NCBI GenBank assembly: GCA_015658585.1
Contig: DQOP01000075.1
Coordinates: 1 to 11,687 of the forward strand
Direction: 5' to 3'
Length of the DNA stretch: 11,687 nt
Origin: Candidatus Poseidoniales archaeon
GTDB lineage: Archaea; Thermoplasmatota; Poseidoniia; MGIII; CG-Epi1
Shown here piece after piece: positions 1-5,850 of the stretch (positions are counted from its first letter, which is position 1; each line of letters starts with the position of its first letter). The translations under genes and the position numbers were made by a program. Under the pieces are notes generated by a model. The model ran no database searches. It saw only the letters and a program-made list of their open reading frames with translations, and had not been told where the DNA came from.

Positions 1-67
1 ATGACGTGATATCCCCAGCATCCATTATTATGTTACCTGTTTCAGAATCTATTACCCTAAACGCCAT
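1..67 (-). CDS. 5' end of an unrecognised protein, truncated by the window edge
   Basis: An open frame on the minus strand starts with ATG at 67 and runs off the left edge after 22 codons. The visible peptide begins MAFRVIDSETGNII and continues MDAGDITS. It is too short to identify. The start is supported by an AT-rich element TATTTAAT (98-91 on the minus strand) about 27 nt upstream, the same spacing seen at the other promoters here. Upstream in frame a stop codon (TAA) lies shortly before, with no other ATG between. The gene would be divergent from the acid phosphatase. Whether it is a real gene rests only on this promoter spacing and the open frame. Confidence 0.4.
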   Translation of the reverse strand, partial: MAFRVIDSETGNIIMDAGDITS

Positions 68-90
68 CCAATCTCCCAGTTTATGCCTAC

Positions 91-98
91 ATTAAATA
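91..98 (-). promoter_or_regulatory. TATA-like element before the left-edge gene
   Basis: On the minus strand this reads TATTTAAT, centred about 27 nt upstream of the ATG at 67. This fits a TBP site giving a leaderless or nearly leaderless transcript. It is a position and composition match only. Confidence 0.4.
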
Positions 99-151
99 CT
101 ACTGGGGTCCACCTACAAGATAGGGCCGTGTTGAGTCGAATAGCAGGTAAA

Positions 152-185
152 ATTACGCTAATATCAACGTAGCTATTAGGGTAAT
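152..185. repeat. Imperfect inverted repeat, 12-bp arms
   Basis: The arms are ATTACGCTAATA (152-163) and TATTAGGGTAAT (174-185), complementary at 11 of 12 positions with a 10-nt loop. The ten bases TTAGGGTAAT of the right arm recur exactly on the minus strand at 60-51, just inside the left-edge gene. It could be a dimeric regulator site or an RNA hairpin; the AT-rich background makes chance occurrence possible. Confidence 0.4.
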
Positions 186-278
186 CAGTGGTCAAATGGG
201 TATGAATAAAGAAACTAAATGTTGTATCGTCGTAATTTCACTATAAAGTGTTCATCTGACCTCTGAATGATAAATTAT

Positions 279-287
279 TATATTATA
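279..287 (+). promoter_or_regulatory. TATA-like promoter element of the acid phosphatase gene
   Basis: An AT-only run spans 271-287 apart from its flanks, and the segment TATATTATA (279-287) is centred about 25 nt before the ATG at 308. No Shine-Dalgarno-like sequence precedes the ATG. The spacing suggests a leaderless transcript starting at or next to the ATG. Confidence 0.5.
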
Positions 288-307
288 GTGTATGATTAAG
301 TAAAATA

Positions 308-1732
308 ATGAGGTTGATTACTTTACTTCTCATTTTTGTATTTGGCACCTTGGTTATTTCCATGAATGTTGAATCCGCGGAACCTGAACAAGTGCATCTT
401 GCCACGAATGGAATCCCTGGAGAAATGGTAGTGCAATGGGGAACTGAAGAAGATACAACAGTTTTCTGTGACTCTGACAACACTGTAGAATATGGTACTG
501 GTCAGGACAGCCTGAATTTCTCAGAGGAAGGAGATGATGACATGTATCTATGGACAACCTGTACACACACCACTATCTTGTCTGGATTGACTTCCAACAC
601 CACATACTATTATCGAGTGGGAGGAGGAGGGGAATGGAGTGATATCTTTTCATTCAAAACTTTGGAGGCTGAACCTGAGAGTGTGCTTATCGGTGCTATA
701 GCAGACCATGGAACTTCAAGTAATGCACAGGAAACAACCAGTAACATGGTACCAATTGATTTTGACTTGGTAATACATGCTGGAGACATATCATATGCAA
801 ACGGAGCGGGCTCTGGAAACGGGGTCGGAGATCAGAGTGTGTGGGACGAATACCAAAATCAAATAGAAAAAATTGCATCAAAATCACCCCACATGTATGC
901 TCCTGGAAATCACGAAGAAGATGCTGAGCCCTATGGATTTGATGCTTATGAAAGCCGATTCTATACTACTGGAAGCAACAGTTTCTGGTACAGCTTTGAT
1001 TTTGAATATATTCACTTTGTTTCGATATCAAGCGAACACGACTATGATCCTGGAAGTTCACAATACACCTGGCTAGAGAATGACCTGGAAGATGCAGATG
1101 GGAATCGGGAAAATGTACCTTGGGTAATTGTCTTTGCACATCGTGCTATGTACAGCTCAAATGGAGAAGGTGATGGACACGGAAGCGAGATTGAATTCAG
1201 AGATGCGATGGAAAGCCTGCTTTTTGACTACCATGTCGACTTGGCAATCTGGGGCCACGACCATCATTACGAAAGGACATATCCTGTTTTTGAGGAACAG
1301 GTTTACGCCAATAACACCGGAAGCTATGATGACCCCTACTATCTTCCAGGTGCACCGATCCACATAGTGGCAGGGATGGCAGGGCGATCCCTATATGATG
1401 GCTTTGAGGAGCCACAACCAGACTGGTCAGCTTATCGAGAATTATCATATGGTTATACCCAATTCGAAGTCACGAAAAGTGGAACTCTGCACTATGAATT
1501 CATAAGGAATTCTGATGGAATAGTGTCTGACGAATTCTGGATTGTGCAATCTTTGGATTATAAACCATCTGGAACAATAGGTTATCCTGAACCTGGAACA
1601 AATCAGACGAATGAAACTGAAGAGAAGGATATAGTTGACAAAGTCAAAGAACTAGATTATGCAAATGCGCCAATTTCAATCTTAATTGTGACCATTGTAG
1701 CTATCTTCAAATCAAGACTTAGAGAAGTATGA
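308..1732 (+). CDS. Secreted purple acid phosphatase (metallophosphoesterase) with C-terminal membrane anchor
   Basis: This is a purple acid phosphatase, a dinuclear-metal enzyme hydrolysing phosphomonoesters outside the cytoplasm. Residues 1-24 form a signal peptide ending near VESA. Residues about 25-118 form the fibronectin-III-like N-terminal PAP domain (VVQWGTEEDT at 41-50). The catalytic domain shows all five metal motifs in order: IADHG (D133), GDISY (D160 and Y163, the tyrosine expected to ligate Fe(III)), GNHE (N201), FAHR (H278) and GHDHHYER (H317, H319). So the full seven-ligand set is present. Five N-glycosylation sequons (N70, N97, N335, N432, N435) fit an exported protein. Near the C-terminus residues about 454-468 are hydrophobic and followed by the basic tail KSRLREV, which suggests a membrane anchor. 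The gene's last 21 bp overlap the end of the convergent thioredoxin-fold gene. Phosphate scavenging is the likely role; the natural substrate cannot be read from the sequence. Confidence 0.93.
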   Translation: MRLITLLLIFVFGTLVISMNVESAEPEQVHLATNGIPGEMVVQWGTEEDTTVFCDSDNTVEYGTGQDSLNFSEEGDDDMYLWTTCTHTTILSGLTSNTTYYYRVGGGGEWSDIFSFKTLEAEPESVLIGAIADHGTSSNAQETTSNMVPIDFDLVIHAGDISYANGAGSGNGVGDQSVWDEYQNQIEKIASKSPHMYAPGNHEEDAEPYGFDAYESRFYTTGSNSFWYSFDFEYIHFVSISSEHDYDPGSSQYTWLENDLEDADGNRENVPWVIVFAHRAMYSSNGEGDGHGSEIEFRDAMESLLFDYHVDLAIWGHDHHYERTYPVFEEQVYANNTGSYDDPYYLPGAPIHIVAGMAGRSLYDGFEEPQPDWSAYRELSYGYTQFEVTKSGTLHYEFIRNSDGIVSDEFWIVQSLDYKPSGTIGYPEPGTNQTNETEEKDIVDKVKELDYANAPISILIVTIVAIFKSRLREV

Positions 1733-2047
1733 GTTCACATCTTCGATTTGATCAATGCTAAGACCACGACCCAAAATACCATCCCAGCGTTTTTGTAGGA
1801 TCCCATCCTTGAAAATCGCCATTGAGGGAACTATATTGAGGTCAAAACCTTCCCATAGCCTGGAATCAATACTTGTGAGATCTGCAATCATTACTGAAGA
1901 AACACGGCCATATTCTCTCCAATTATTAAAAAACGAAACGCAGTAGGGACACCAATCTGCAGAGAAAATTATAACAGACTGGCCTGAGTGATTCACAAGT
2001 CTCTGTTCATCAAAATCTTCATCAGTGAGCCTTGGAAAATCCTTCAT
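1712..2047 (-). CDS. Small thioredoxin-fold protein with CPYC active site
   Basis: This 111-residue protein has the thioredoxin core: a beta strand and active site at VIIFSADWCPYC (residues 25-36, cysteines C33 and C36) and the cis-proline region NIVPSMAIF (P74), followed by FKDG. The CPYC dipeptide is the one typical of glutaredoxins rather than the thioredoxin CGPC, though the ADWCPYC context is thioredoxin-like. No signal peptide or membrane segment is seen, so it should act in the cytoplasm as a thiol-disulfide reductase or partner protein. Its ATG overlaps the stop of the upstream methyltransferase (ATGA, 4 bp), indicating coupled translation. Its 3' end overlaps the phosphatase gene by 21 bp. 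The partner is unknown. Confidence 0.85.
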   Translation of the reverse strand: MKDFPRLTDEDFDEQRLVNHSGQSVIIFSADWCPYCVSFFNNWREYGRVSSVMIADLTSIDSRLWEGFDLNIVPSMAIFKDGILQKRWDGILGRGLSIDQIEDVNSYFSKS

Positions 2048-2646
2048 TTCTTTTTCCAGATCATCATAACTTCACGATCTGCACGTGACTCTATGGATTC
2101 TTTAGGCATTTCTTCAGATTCCAAATTCCAATGTAGACCAAATAGTGTATGTAATTCAGAAATGTTGACTCCCCATGGAGGACCTCCTTCATCGTCATCC
2201 TTGTCCAGTGGGAAAAACAATCCCAAGAGTTTACCCTCAGGTTTCAGTAATTGCCAAATCACTCGATCATACTCAAATCTGCGCTCAGGACTTATCGCAC
2301 AGAAACAGGTGTACTCCAGAACGTAATCGAATTGACCATGTAATTCATCAGGCAAGTCAAATAAATCCTCACGAAGAACCGTCATCTCAACCTCTTTCTT
2401 TCTAGCGTTTTCTCTTGAAGCCAGAACTGCAGTTTGGGCAAAATCAATAGCAGTTACTTCAAAACCAGCTTTAGCAAAAGTTACGGCATCATAGCCACGC
2501 CCACAACCAATAACACAAATGCGGCCCTTCGGGATTTCGGAAGCGATCCTCTCAAATACCGGAACAGGACCTCCCAAGTCCCAATTATCCATCTCTGTTT
2601 CATAACAAGCTTCCCAGAATTCAGCTGTGTTTACGGGGTCTTCCAC
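2044..2646 (-). CDS. SAM-dependent methyltransferase of the TPMT/HOL (thiol or halide methyltransferase) family
   Basis: This 200-residue protein is a class I SAM methyltransferase. The SAM-binding motif I is VIGCGRGYD (45-53), the acidic residue ending strand 2 is D68 in TAIDFAQTA, and a second acidic motif is REDLFDLP (92-99). Family-specific signs are the N-terminal FWEACYE...NWDLGGPVP segment (10-29), YTCFCAI (112-118) and GGPPWGVN (154-161). These match the TPMT superfamily branch containing plant HOL1/thiol methyltransferases and bacterial relatives, which methylate halide ions, bisulfide or small thiols. The start is a GTG at 2646: the next methionine (residue 19) would cut into the NWDLG region, and a TTTTAA element lies about 26 nt upstream. 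It is the first gene of a two-gene operon with the CPYC protein. Substrate is uncertain; halide, sulfide and organic thiols are all possible. Confidence 0.85.
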   Translation of the reverse strand: MEDPVNTAEFWEACYETEMDNWDLGGPVPVFERIASEIPKGRICVIGCGRGYDAVTFAKAGFEVTAIDFAQTAVLASRENARKKEVEMTVLREDLFDLPDELHGQFDYVLEYTCFCAISPERRFEYDRVIWQLLKPEGKLLGLFFPLDKDDDEGGPPWGVNISELHTLFGLHWNLESEEMPKESIESRADREVMMIWKKK

Positions 2647-2669
2647 TAAATTCGCAAAAAGAGGTGTTG

Positions 2670-2676
2670 TTAAAAG
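2670..2676 (-). promoter_or_regulatory. TATA-like element before the methyltransferase
   Basis: On the minus strand this reads CTTTTAA, centred about 26-27 nt before the GTG at 2646, which supports both a leaderless transcript and the GTG start. Read on the plus strand it could also place a transcript start near 2698 for the cyclophilin, leaving a leader of about 25 nt. It is a weak TATA match. Confidence 0.35.
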
Positions 2677-2712
2677 ATAGGGTCAAGGCTTTTGGAGACC
2701 TTCCTCTATTCT

Positions 2713-2719
2713 GGAAGGA
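2713..2719 (+). promoter_or_regulatory. Possible ribosome binding site of the cyclophilin gene
   Basis: GGAAGGA ends 4 nt before the ATG at 2724. It is the only purine-rich ribosome-site candidate seen among the first genes of transcription units here; the others look leaderless. It supports the 2724 start over the GTG at 2664. Confidence 0.35.
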
Positions 2720-2723
2720 TAAT

Positions 2724-3203
2724 ATGACCACCGTTCTAATGAAAACCAGTGCTGGAGATATAAAAATTGAATTGTTTGATGGCAAAGCTCCTAAAACGGT
2801 AGACAATTTCCTCAGTCTAGTCGATAAAGGATATTACAATGGATTACACTTTCATAGAGTAATAAAGGACTTCATGCTTCAGGGAGGATGCCCGAATTCC
2901 AAGGATCCAAATAACTCTCGGGCTGGAACTGGGGGCCCTGGATACCAGATAAAGGACGAATTTCACCCTGACCTGAAACATGACCGGCCTGGGATTCTTT
3001 CAATGGCAAATGCTGGACCAAATACAGGAGGGTCACAATTCTTTCTAACTACTGTACCCACTCCTTGGCTAGATGGAGCACATGCTATCTTTGGTAAGGT
3101 AATAGACGGTATGAATTTTGTGAAAAATATTGAGAATTGCAAAACTGGCCATATGGACCGGCCAAACAAACCTCAAAGAATTATTTCCGTAAAAAGAATC
3201 TAG
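2724..3203 (+). CDS. Cyclophilin-type peptidyl-prolyl cis-trans isomerase
   Basis: This 159-residue protein is a single-domain cyclophilin, catalysing proline isomerisation during protein folding. The active-site pattern is intact: [13 protein letters not shown] (43-55, catalytic R45, with F50, M51 and Q53), [13 protein letters not shown] (95-107) and [12 protein letters not shown] (115-126, W115 and H120). By family knowledge R45 corresponds to Arg55 of human cyclophilin A. There is no signal peptide, so it is cytosolic. An in-frame GTG at 2664 would add 20 residues, but these do not align to the family. The ATG at 2724 begins just before the first family strand and is preceded by GGAAGGA (2713-2719), a plausible though imperfect ribosome binding site. 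The stop is one base from the end of the convergent propeller gene. Confidence 0.93.
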   Translation: MTTVLMKTSAGDIKIELFDGKAPKTVDNFLSLVDKGYYNGLHFHRVIKDFMLQGGCPNSKDPNNSRAGTGGPGYQIKDEFHPDLKHDRPGILSMANAGPNTGGSQFFLTTVPTPWLDGAHAIFGKVIDGMNFVKNIENCKTGHMDRPNKPQRIISVKRI

Positions 3204-3204
3204 A

Positions 3205-4968
3205 TTAATCATCTGAGACTGCTAGAGAACTGTTAACATAGGGACTATCCAAATCAAGCTGCACAATGTACAAACCTGACGTTATACAAGAAAGATAGAC
3301 ATATCCGTTATGATATTCTGCAGTCCAGAGGAAAGGAACCCAGCCAAAATCGTAGAACTGTGAATCTAGCGGCTCACCATCGGCTCCGTGCGGCAAGTAA
3401 TAGCCAATTGTAGCTTCTCTGTAAGTATTATCAAGATACCCATTCCCAACCATCATGGTCTCCACATCCAGAATCCAGAGGCCTGTATGGTAATTACCCA
3501 TGTAGATTCTACCATCCCATGTTCCTCCATGCGATGTGTCTCCGCCTCCTGAAGTGTCAAACCAGACCGTATCTGCATTATGAGGAGAAAACAGAAGCCA
3601 TTCCTCTCCTCCAGGAATATGATGATCTGCTCCAAACGGATTTTCCCAGGCACTCAGAAGTTTAGGTTGGAAAGTGAATGAATTGCCATTAATTGAATAA
3701 TCAGTGGTATCCAATAGATAAGTCAATCCTGTTCCATTAGTTGTTTCTAGAACCTCAGTTGCGATAAAAGTCAAATGAACTGGATCATCACCCATTCCCA
3801 AGTGGCTAGCATCGACCATGACCGGATACGGTTCTGCATAGTGAATATAACTGGCCCGTCCACCATTAACCGAGGAGGAATTACTTGCTGTGCTAGAGTC
3901 TGGTTCACCATCTCCATTAAGATCTGCAAAGTCCATCCAGTATCCAACCTCGGGTGCCCTCCAATTACAGGTTACGGGATTATGTGAATAACAGGCCGTA
4001 GCATACTGAAGATAGCGGACATAATCGTTCCTTGGATGAGGGACATCAGTCACATCACCTATCCTTAGACCTGCCTCCCAGTAAGCACCATAAATGAAAG
4101 TTCGACCAAAACGAGGGTCGTTCTCATCAATTCCAGGCCATCTTTGAACAGTCATATCATGGATATAAATCCATCCACCTCTAGTGGTCTCCCAGCTGAC
4201 CTCATATTCTCCAACTTTTACTATCCTAGGCAAATCTCCCCAGAGATCAAAGTTAAGGTGAGCAATAGTTACCCCTCCACAGGCCTCTCCTGTTCCAATA
4301 TCACAGTTCTCATAGTCAGGATTTGCAACAAAAATATACCACTCCTGATCAATCATGTAGGTGTAAAGATTGTGTGGTCCTGAAGGATGGTCGGAATCAT
4401 ACCATGAATCAATCCATTGTGGATCAAACTTATCTGTAACGTCCACCAGATTCACAGAGACCTGAGCTGGATCGTCCCAATCACCAACATTAGGATCCGA
4501 CTGACCAGAATCAACTATTTGATTCTGGCATATAACATACTCTTTACCATTGTACTGAAGATATTTGATGTCCAAGACTTGGGTATAAGGGTCATTGTAC
4601 CAAGCTGTGACTGTGGTGTTGCTAGGGTCCGTGACGTCTATGATGTGAAAACCCTTCCAACCAGCCTGATAGGCATATGTCCTACCATCTGGGGAAGCGG
4701 CAACTTGAATTTCCGCATTGCCCGGCTTGGTCAACTCATTATAACTAACAAACTCGATATTCTCTGTCAATAATTGATGCTCGGATGCATTTCTATGGTC
4801 ATGGCCTTCTTCTTGAATTAACGGATCAACAATATCCTCTTCTTTGAGAAAGGGAGAAAAAAATTTAGTTTCATTCGTAGAATCACTACTCATCCACCCA
4901 TAATAAGACATGGCCGTTACTGAACTAATGACCAATAATACCACAAGAGCCAACGCTTTGGACTGCAT
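3205..4968 (-). CDS. Secreted LVIVD-repeat beta-propeller surface protein
   Basis: This 587-residue protein begins with a signal peptide or N-terminal anchor (hydrophobic residues about 5-20). It contains recurring propeller strands of LVIVD type: WKGFHIIDVTDPSN (104-117), VSVNLVDVTDKFD (170-182), EAGLRIGDVTDVPHP (298-312), HTGLWILDVET (494-504) and TSGLYIVQLDLDS (563-575). Such repeats occur in exported proteins of archaea and bacteria; their biochemical role is generally unknown. Other visible features are a His/acidic segment EEGHDHRNASEH (53-64), a calcium-loop-like DLNGDGEPD (349-357), conserved-looking histidines in SGPHNLY, YIHDMTV, ADHHIPGG and FSPHNADT, and several N-glycosylation sequons (for example N31, N60, N117, N411, N579). 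No C-terminal anchor is seen. It shares a 50-bp promoter region with the divergent cupredoxin-like gene, so the two may work together at the cell surface. An enzymatic function is not shown. Confidence 0.8.
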   Translation of the reverse strand: MQSKALALVVLLVISSVTAMSYYGWMSSDSTNETKFFSPFLKEEDIVDPLIQEEGHDHRNASEHQLLTENIEFVSYNELTKPGNAEIQVAASPDGRTYAYQAGWKGFHIIDVTDPSNTTVTAWYNDPYTQVLDIKYLQYNGKEYVICQNQIVDSGQSDPNVGDWDDPAQVSVNLVDVTDKFDPQWIDSWYDSDHPSGPHNLYTYMIDQEWYIFVANPDYENCDIGTGEACGGVTIAHLNFDLWGDLPRIVKVGEYEVSWETTRGGWIYIHDMTVQRWPGIDENDPRFGRTFIYGAYWEAGLRIGDVTDVPHPRNDYVRYLQYATACYSHNPVTCNWRAPEVGYWMDFADLNGDGEPDSSTASNSSSVNGGRASYIHYAEPYPVMVDASHLGMGDDPVHLTFIATEVLETTNGTGLTYLLDTTDYSINGNSFTFQPKLLSAWENPFGADHHIPGGEEWLLFSPHNADTVWFDTSGGGDTSHGGTWDGRIYMGNYHTGLWILDVETMMVGNGYLDNTYREATIGYYLPHGADGEPLDSQFYDFGWVPFLWTAEYHNGYVYLSCITSGLYIVQLDLDSPYVNSSLAVSDD

Positions 4969-4988
4969 TATTCTTGCAATATCAGCGC

Positions 4989-4998
4989 TTATTTATAG
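4989..4998. promoter_or_regulatory. Central TATA box shared by two divergent leaderless genes
   Basis: The 50-bp spacer 4969-5018 contains one strong TATA sequence. On the minus strand it reads TATAAATA (4997-4990); on the plus strand the same bases read TATTTATA. Its centre (4993.5) is exactly the middle of the spacer, 25.5 nt from the ATG at 4968 and 25.5 nt from the ATG at 5019. Both distances are those expected for leaderless archaeal transcripts. No second TATA candidate for either direction is visible in the spacer. Confidence 0.65.
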
Positions 4999-5018
4999 AG
5001 TATCTTATCTTCAAAAAT

Positions 5019-5639
5019 ATGCAGTGGAGACTGACTTCTACCATAACAATCACGCTTTTGATTCTAGCATTGGCATTTGTTGGTCCAAATGTTTCAGCAC
5101 ATTCTGGTGGTATATTTACCCTTATAATTTCGAAAAGCGGAATAACACCAACCAATGCGAGCATGACAGTGAATGACACGGCTCGATGGATAAATGTAGA
5201 TGATTCTGAAAATGTGACTCATAGAATATTTGTAGATTCAAATGGGGATGGTGACTATTTTGGGGATGATGACTGGGATTCAGGGAATTTAACAAGTTCT
5301 TGTGAAACTGACGCGAATGGGACAAAAGTAGATGATGATTGCAATGCCTCTTTTGATATACCTTTCAACTATACTGATTCTGACGGGAAATACCCCTTCA
5401 TGGACATATCTTCAACAGGGGAAAGAACGTACGGAAATGTAACTGTTAATCCTGACGATACTCACGAAGAAGAAGCAGAAGAAGAGGAAGGAGAAGAAGA
5501 AGCAGAAGAAGAGGATGGAGAAGAAGATACGGATAACGATACTAAACCAACGTGGTTACTTGCCATCGCAGCAATATCTGGAATAGGTGCCGTGGTTTTG
5601 GGTGCCATGATTGTCTTTGGTAATAAAGATGAAGATTAA
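5019..5639 (+). CDS. Exported cupredoxin-like membrane-anchored glycoprotein, copper ligands apparently missing
   Basis: This 206-residue protein has a signal peptide (1-27, ending VSA before HSGG), an ectodomain of about 120 residues, an acidic Glu/Asp linker (149-174), one transmembrane segment (179-200) and a short charged tail. The ectodomain pattern (FTLIISKSGITP, SMTVNDTARWINVDD, NVTHRIFV, final strand YGNVTVNP) resembles the halocyanin/plastocyanin-like cupredoxins of archaea. H68 sits where the first copper ligand would be. However, the late Cys-His-Met ligand loop is replaced by KYPFMDISSTGERTYG, with no Cys or His, so type 1 copper binding is doubtful. C95 and C108 could form a disulfide. 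DSNGDGDYFGDD (73-84) resembles an EF-hand calcium loop. Nine N-X-S/T sequons are present. An in-frame TTG at 4974 would extend the protein, but the ATG at 5019 gives a clean signal peptide and fits the TATA spacing. Confidence 0.75.
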   Translation: MQWRLTSTITITLLILALAFVGPNVSAHSGGIFTLIISKSGITPTNASMTVNDTARWINVDDSENVTHRIFVDSNGDGDYFGDDDWDSGNLTSSCETDANGTKVDDDCNASFDIPFNYTDSDGKYPFMDISSTGERTYGNVTVNPDDTHEEEAEEEEGEEEAEEEDGEEDTDNDTKPTWLLAIAAISGIGAVVLGAMIVFGNKDED

Positions 5640-5850
5640 GCAGAACCAAGATCTTCTAAAAGGTATTTTCTTGAGTCTGATTTCGGTAACTGGATCATTC
5701 AGTTGACGACAGACACATACTTGAAATGACAGTGAACGATCAGAATATCAATACCTTTGAAGAAACTGTTCTTGAGCCGCTCATATACGTTGGCATTGAA
5801 TACCAAAAAGTTGACTGAAAGTTTTTCTTACCCTCCCAGACTGATGAATT
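5640..5850. other. Intergenic region without a confident gene
   Basis: This 211-bp gap separates the cupredoxin-like gene from the dipeptidase gene. A 30-codon open frame starting MTVNDQNINTF lies at 5726-5818 on the plus strand, but no TATA element or ribosome site precedes it, so I do not call it. A short inverted repeat AACTG/CAGTT (5688-5692, 5700-5704) is too weak to call a terminator. GTTTTTCTTA (5821-5830) is T-rich and lies about 25 nt before the dipeptidase ATG, where a TATA box is expected, but is a poor match. Confidence 0.4.

Larger units (their letters stand above)
68..307. other. Divergent intergenic spacer with an imperfect inverted repeat
   Basis: This 240-bp stretch holds no open frame I would call a gene and no tRNA-like fold. 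It contains TATA-like elements at each end, an imperfect 12-bp inverted repeat (152-163 and 174-185) and a small palindrome CACT-ATAA-AGTG at 239-250. The length is unusual in a window where most spacers are under 80 bp, so it may carry regulator sites for the phosphatase or for the left-edge gene. Confidence 0.5.

Noticed and set aside
68..307. tRNA, small RNA or CRISPR in the longest spacer
   Set aside because: No T-loop consensus, no cloverleaf pairing and no regularly spaced repeats could be found.
1128..1367. Open frames inside the phosphatase gene in other frames, for example on both strands near 1128-1448
   Set aside because: They lie wholly inside a gene with full catalytic motifs, have no promoter, and show no recognisable domain.
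2175..2405. Plus-strand frames antisense to the methyltransferase, also 4144-4773 antisense to the propeller gene
   Set aside because: Compositionally these are mirror frames of strong minus-strand genes, rich in Ser, His and Ile with no domain pattern.
2661..2666. GAGGTG, a perfect Shine-Dalgarno-like match, with an in-frame GTG at 2664
   Set aside because: No start codon stands at a proper distance downstream of GAGGTG, and starting the cyclophilin at 2664 would add 20 residues that do not fit the family. The ATG at 2724 is preferred.
4974..5018. TTG start extending the cupredoxin-like protein by 15 residues
   Set aside because: The extension would cover the shared TATA box and place extra residues before a well-formed signal peptide; the ATG at 5019 has ideal TATA spacing.
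5461..5531. GAAGAA-rich purine tract as a possible DNA repeat element
   Set aside because: It encodes the acidic Glu/Asp linker before the transmembrane segment, a common design in archaeal surface proteins, and is explained by coding.
5163..5736. Repeated ATGACAGTGAA (5163-5173 and 5726-5736), the second opening a 30-codon frame
   Set aside because: Only 11 bases are shared, the flanks differ, and the short frame lacks a promoter or ribosome site; a duplicated gene fragment is not supported.
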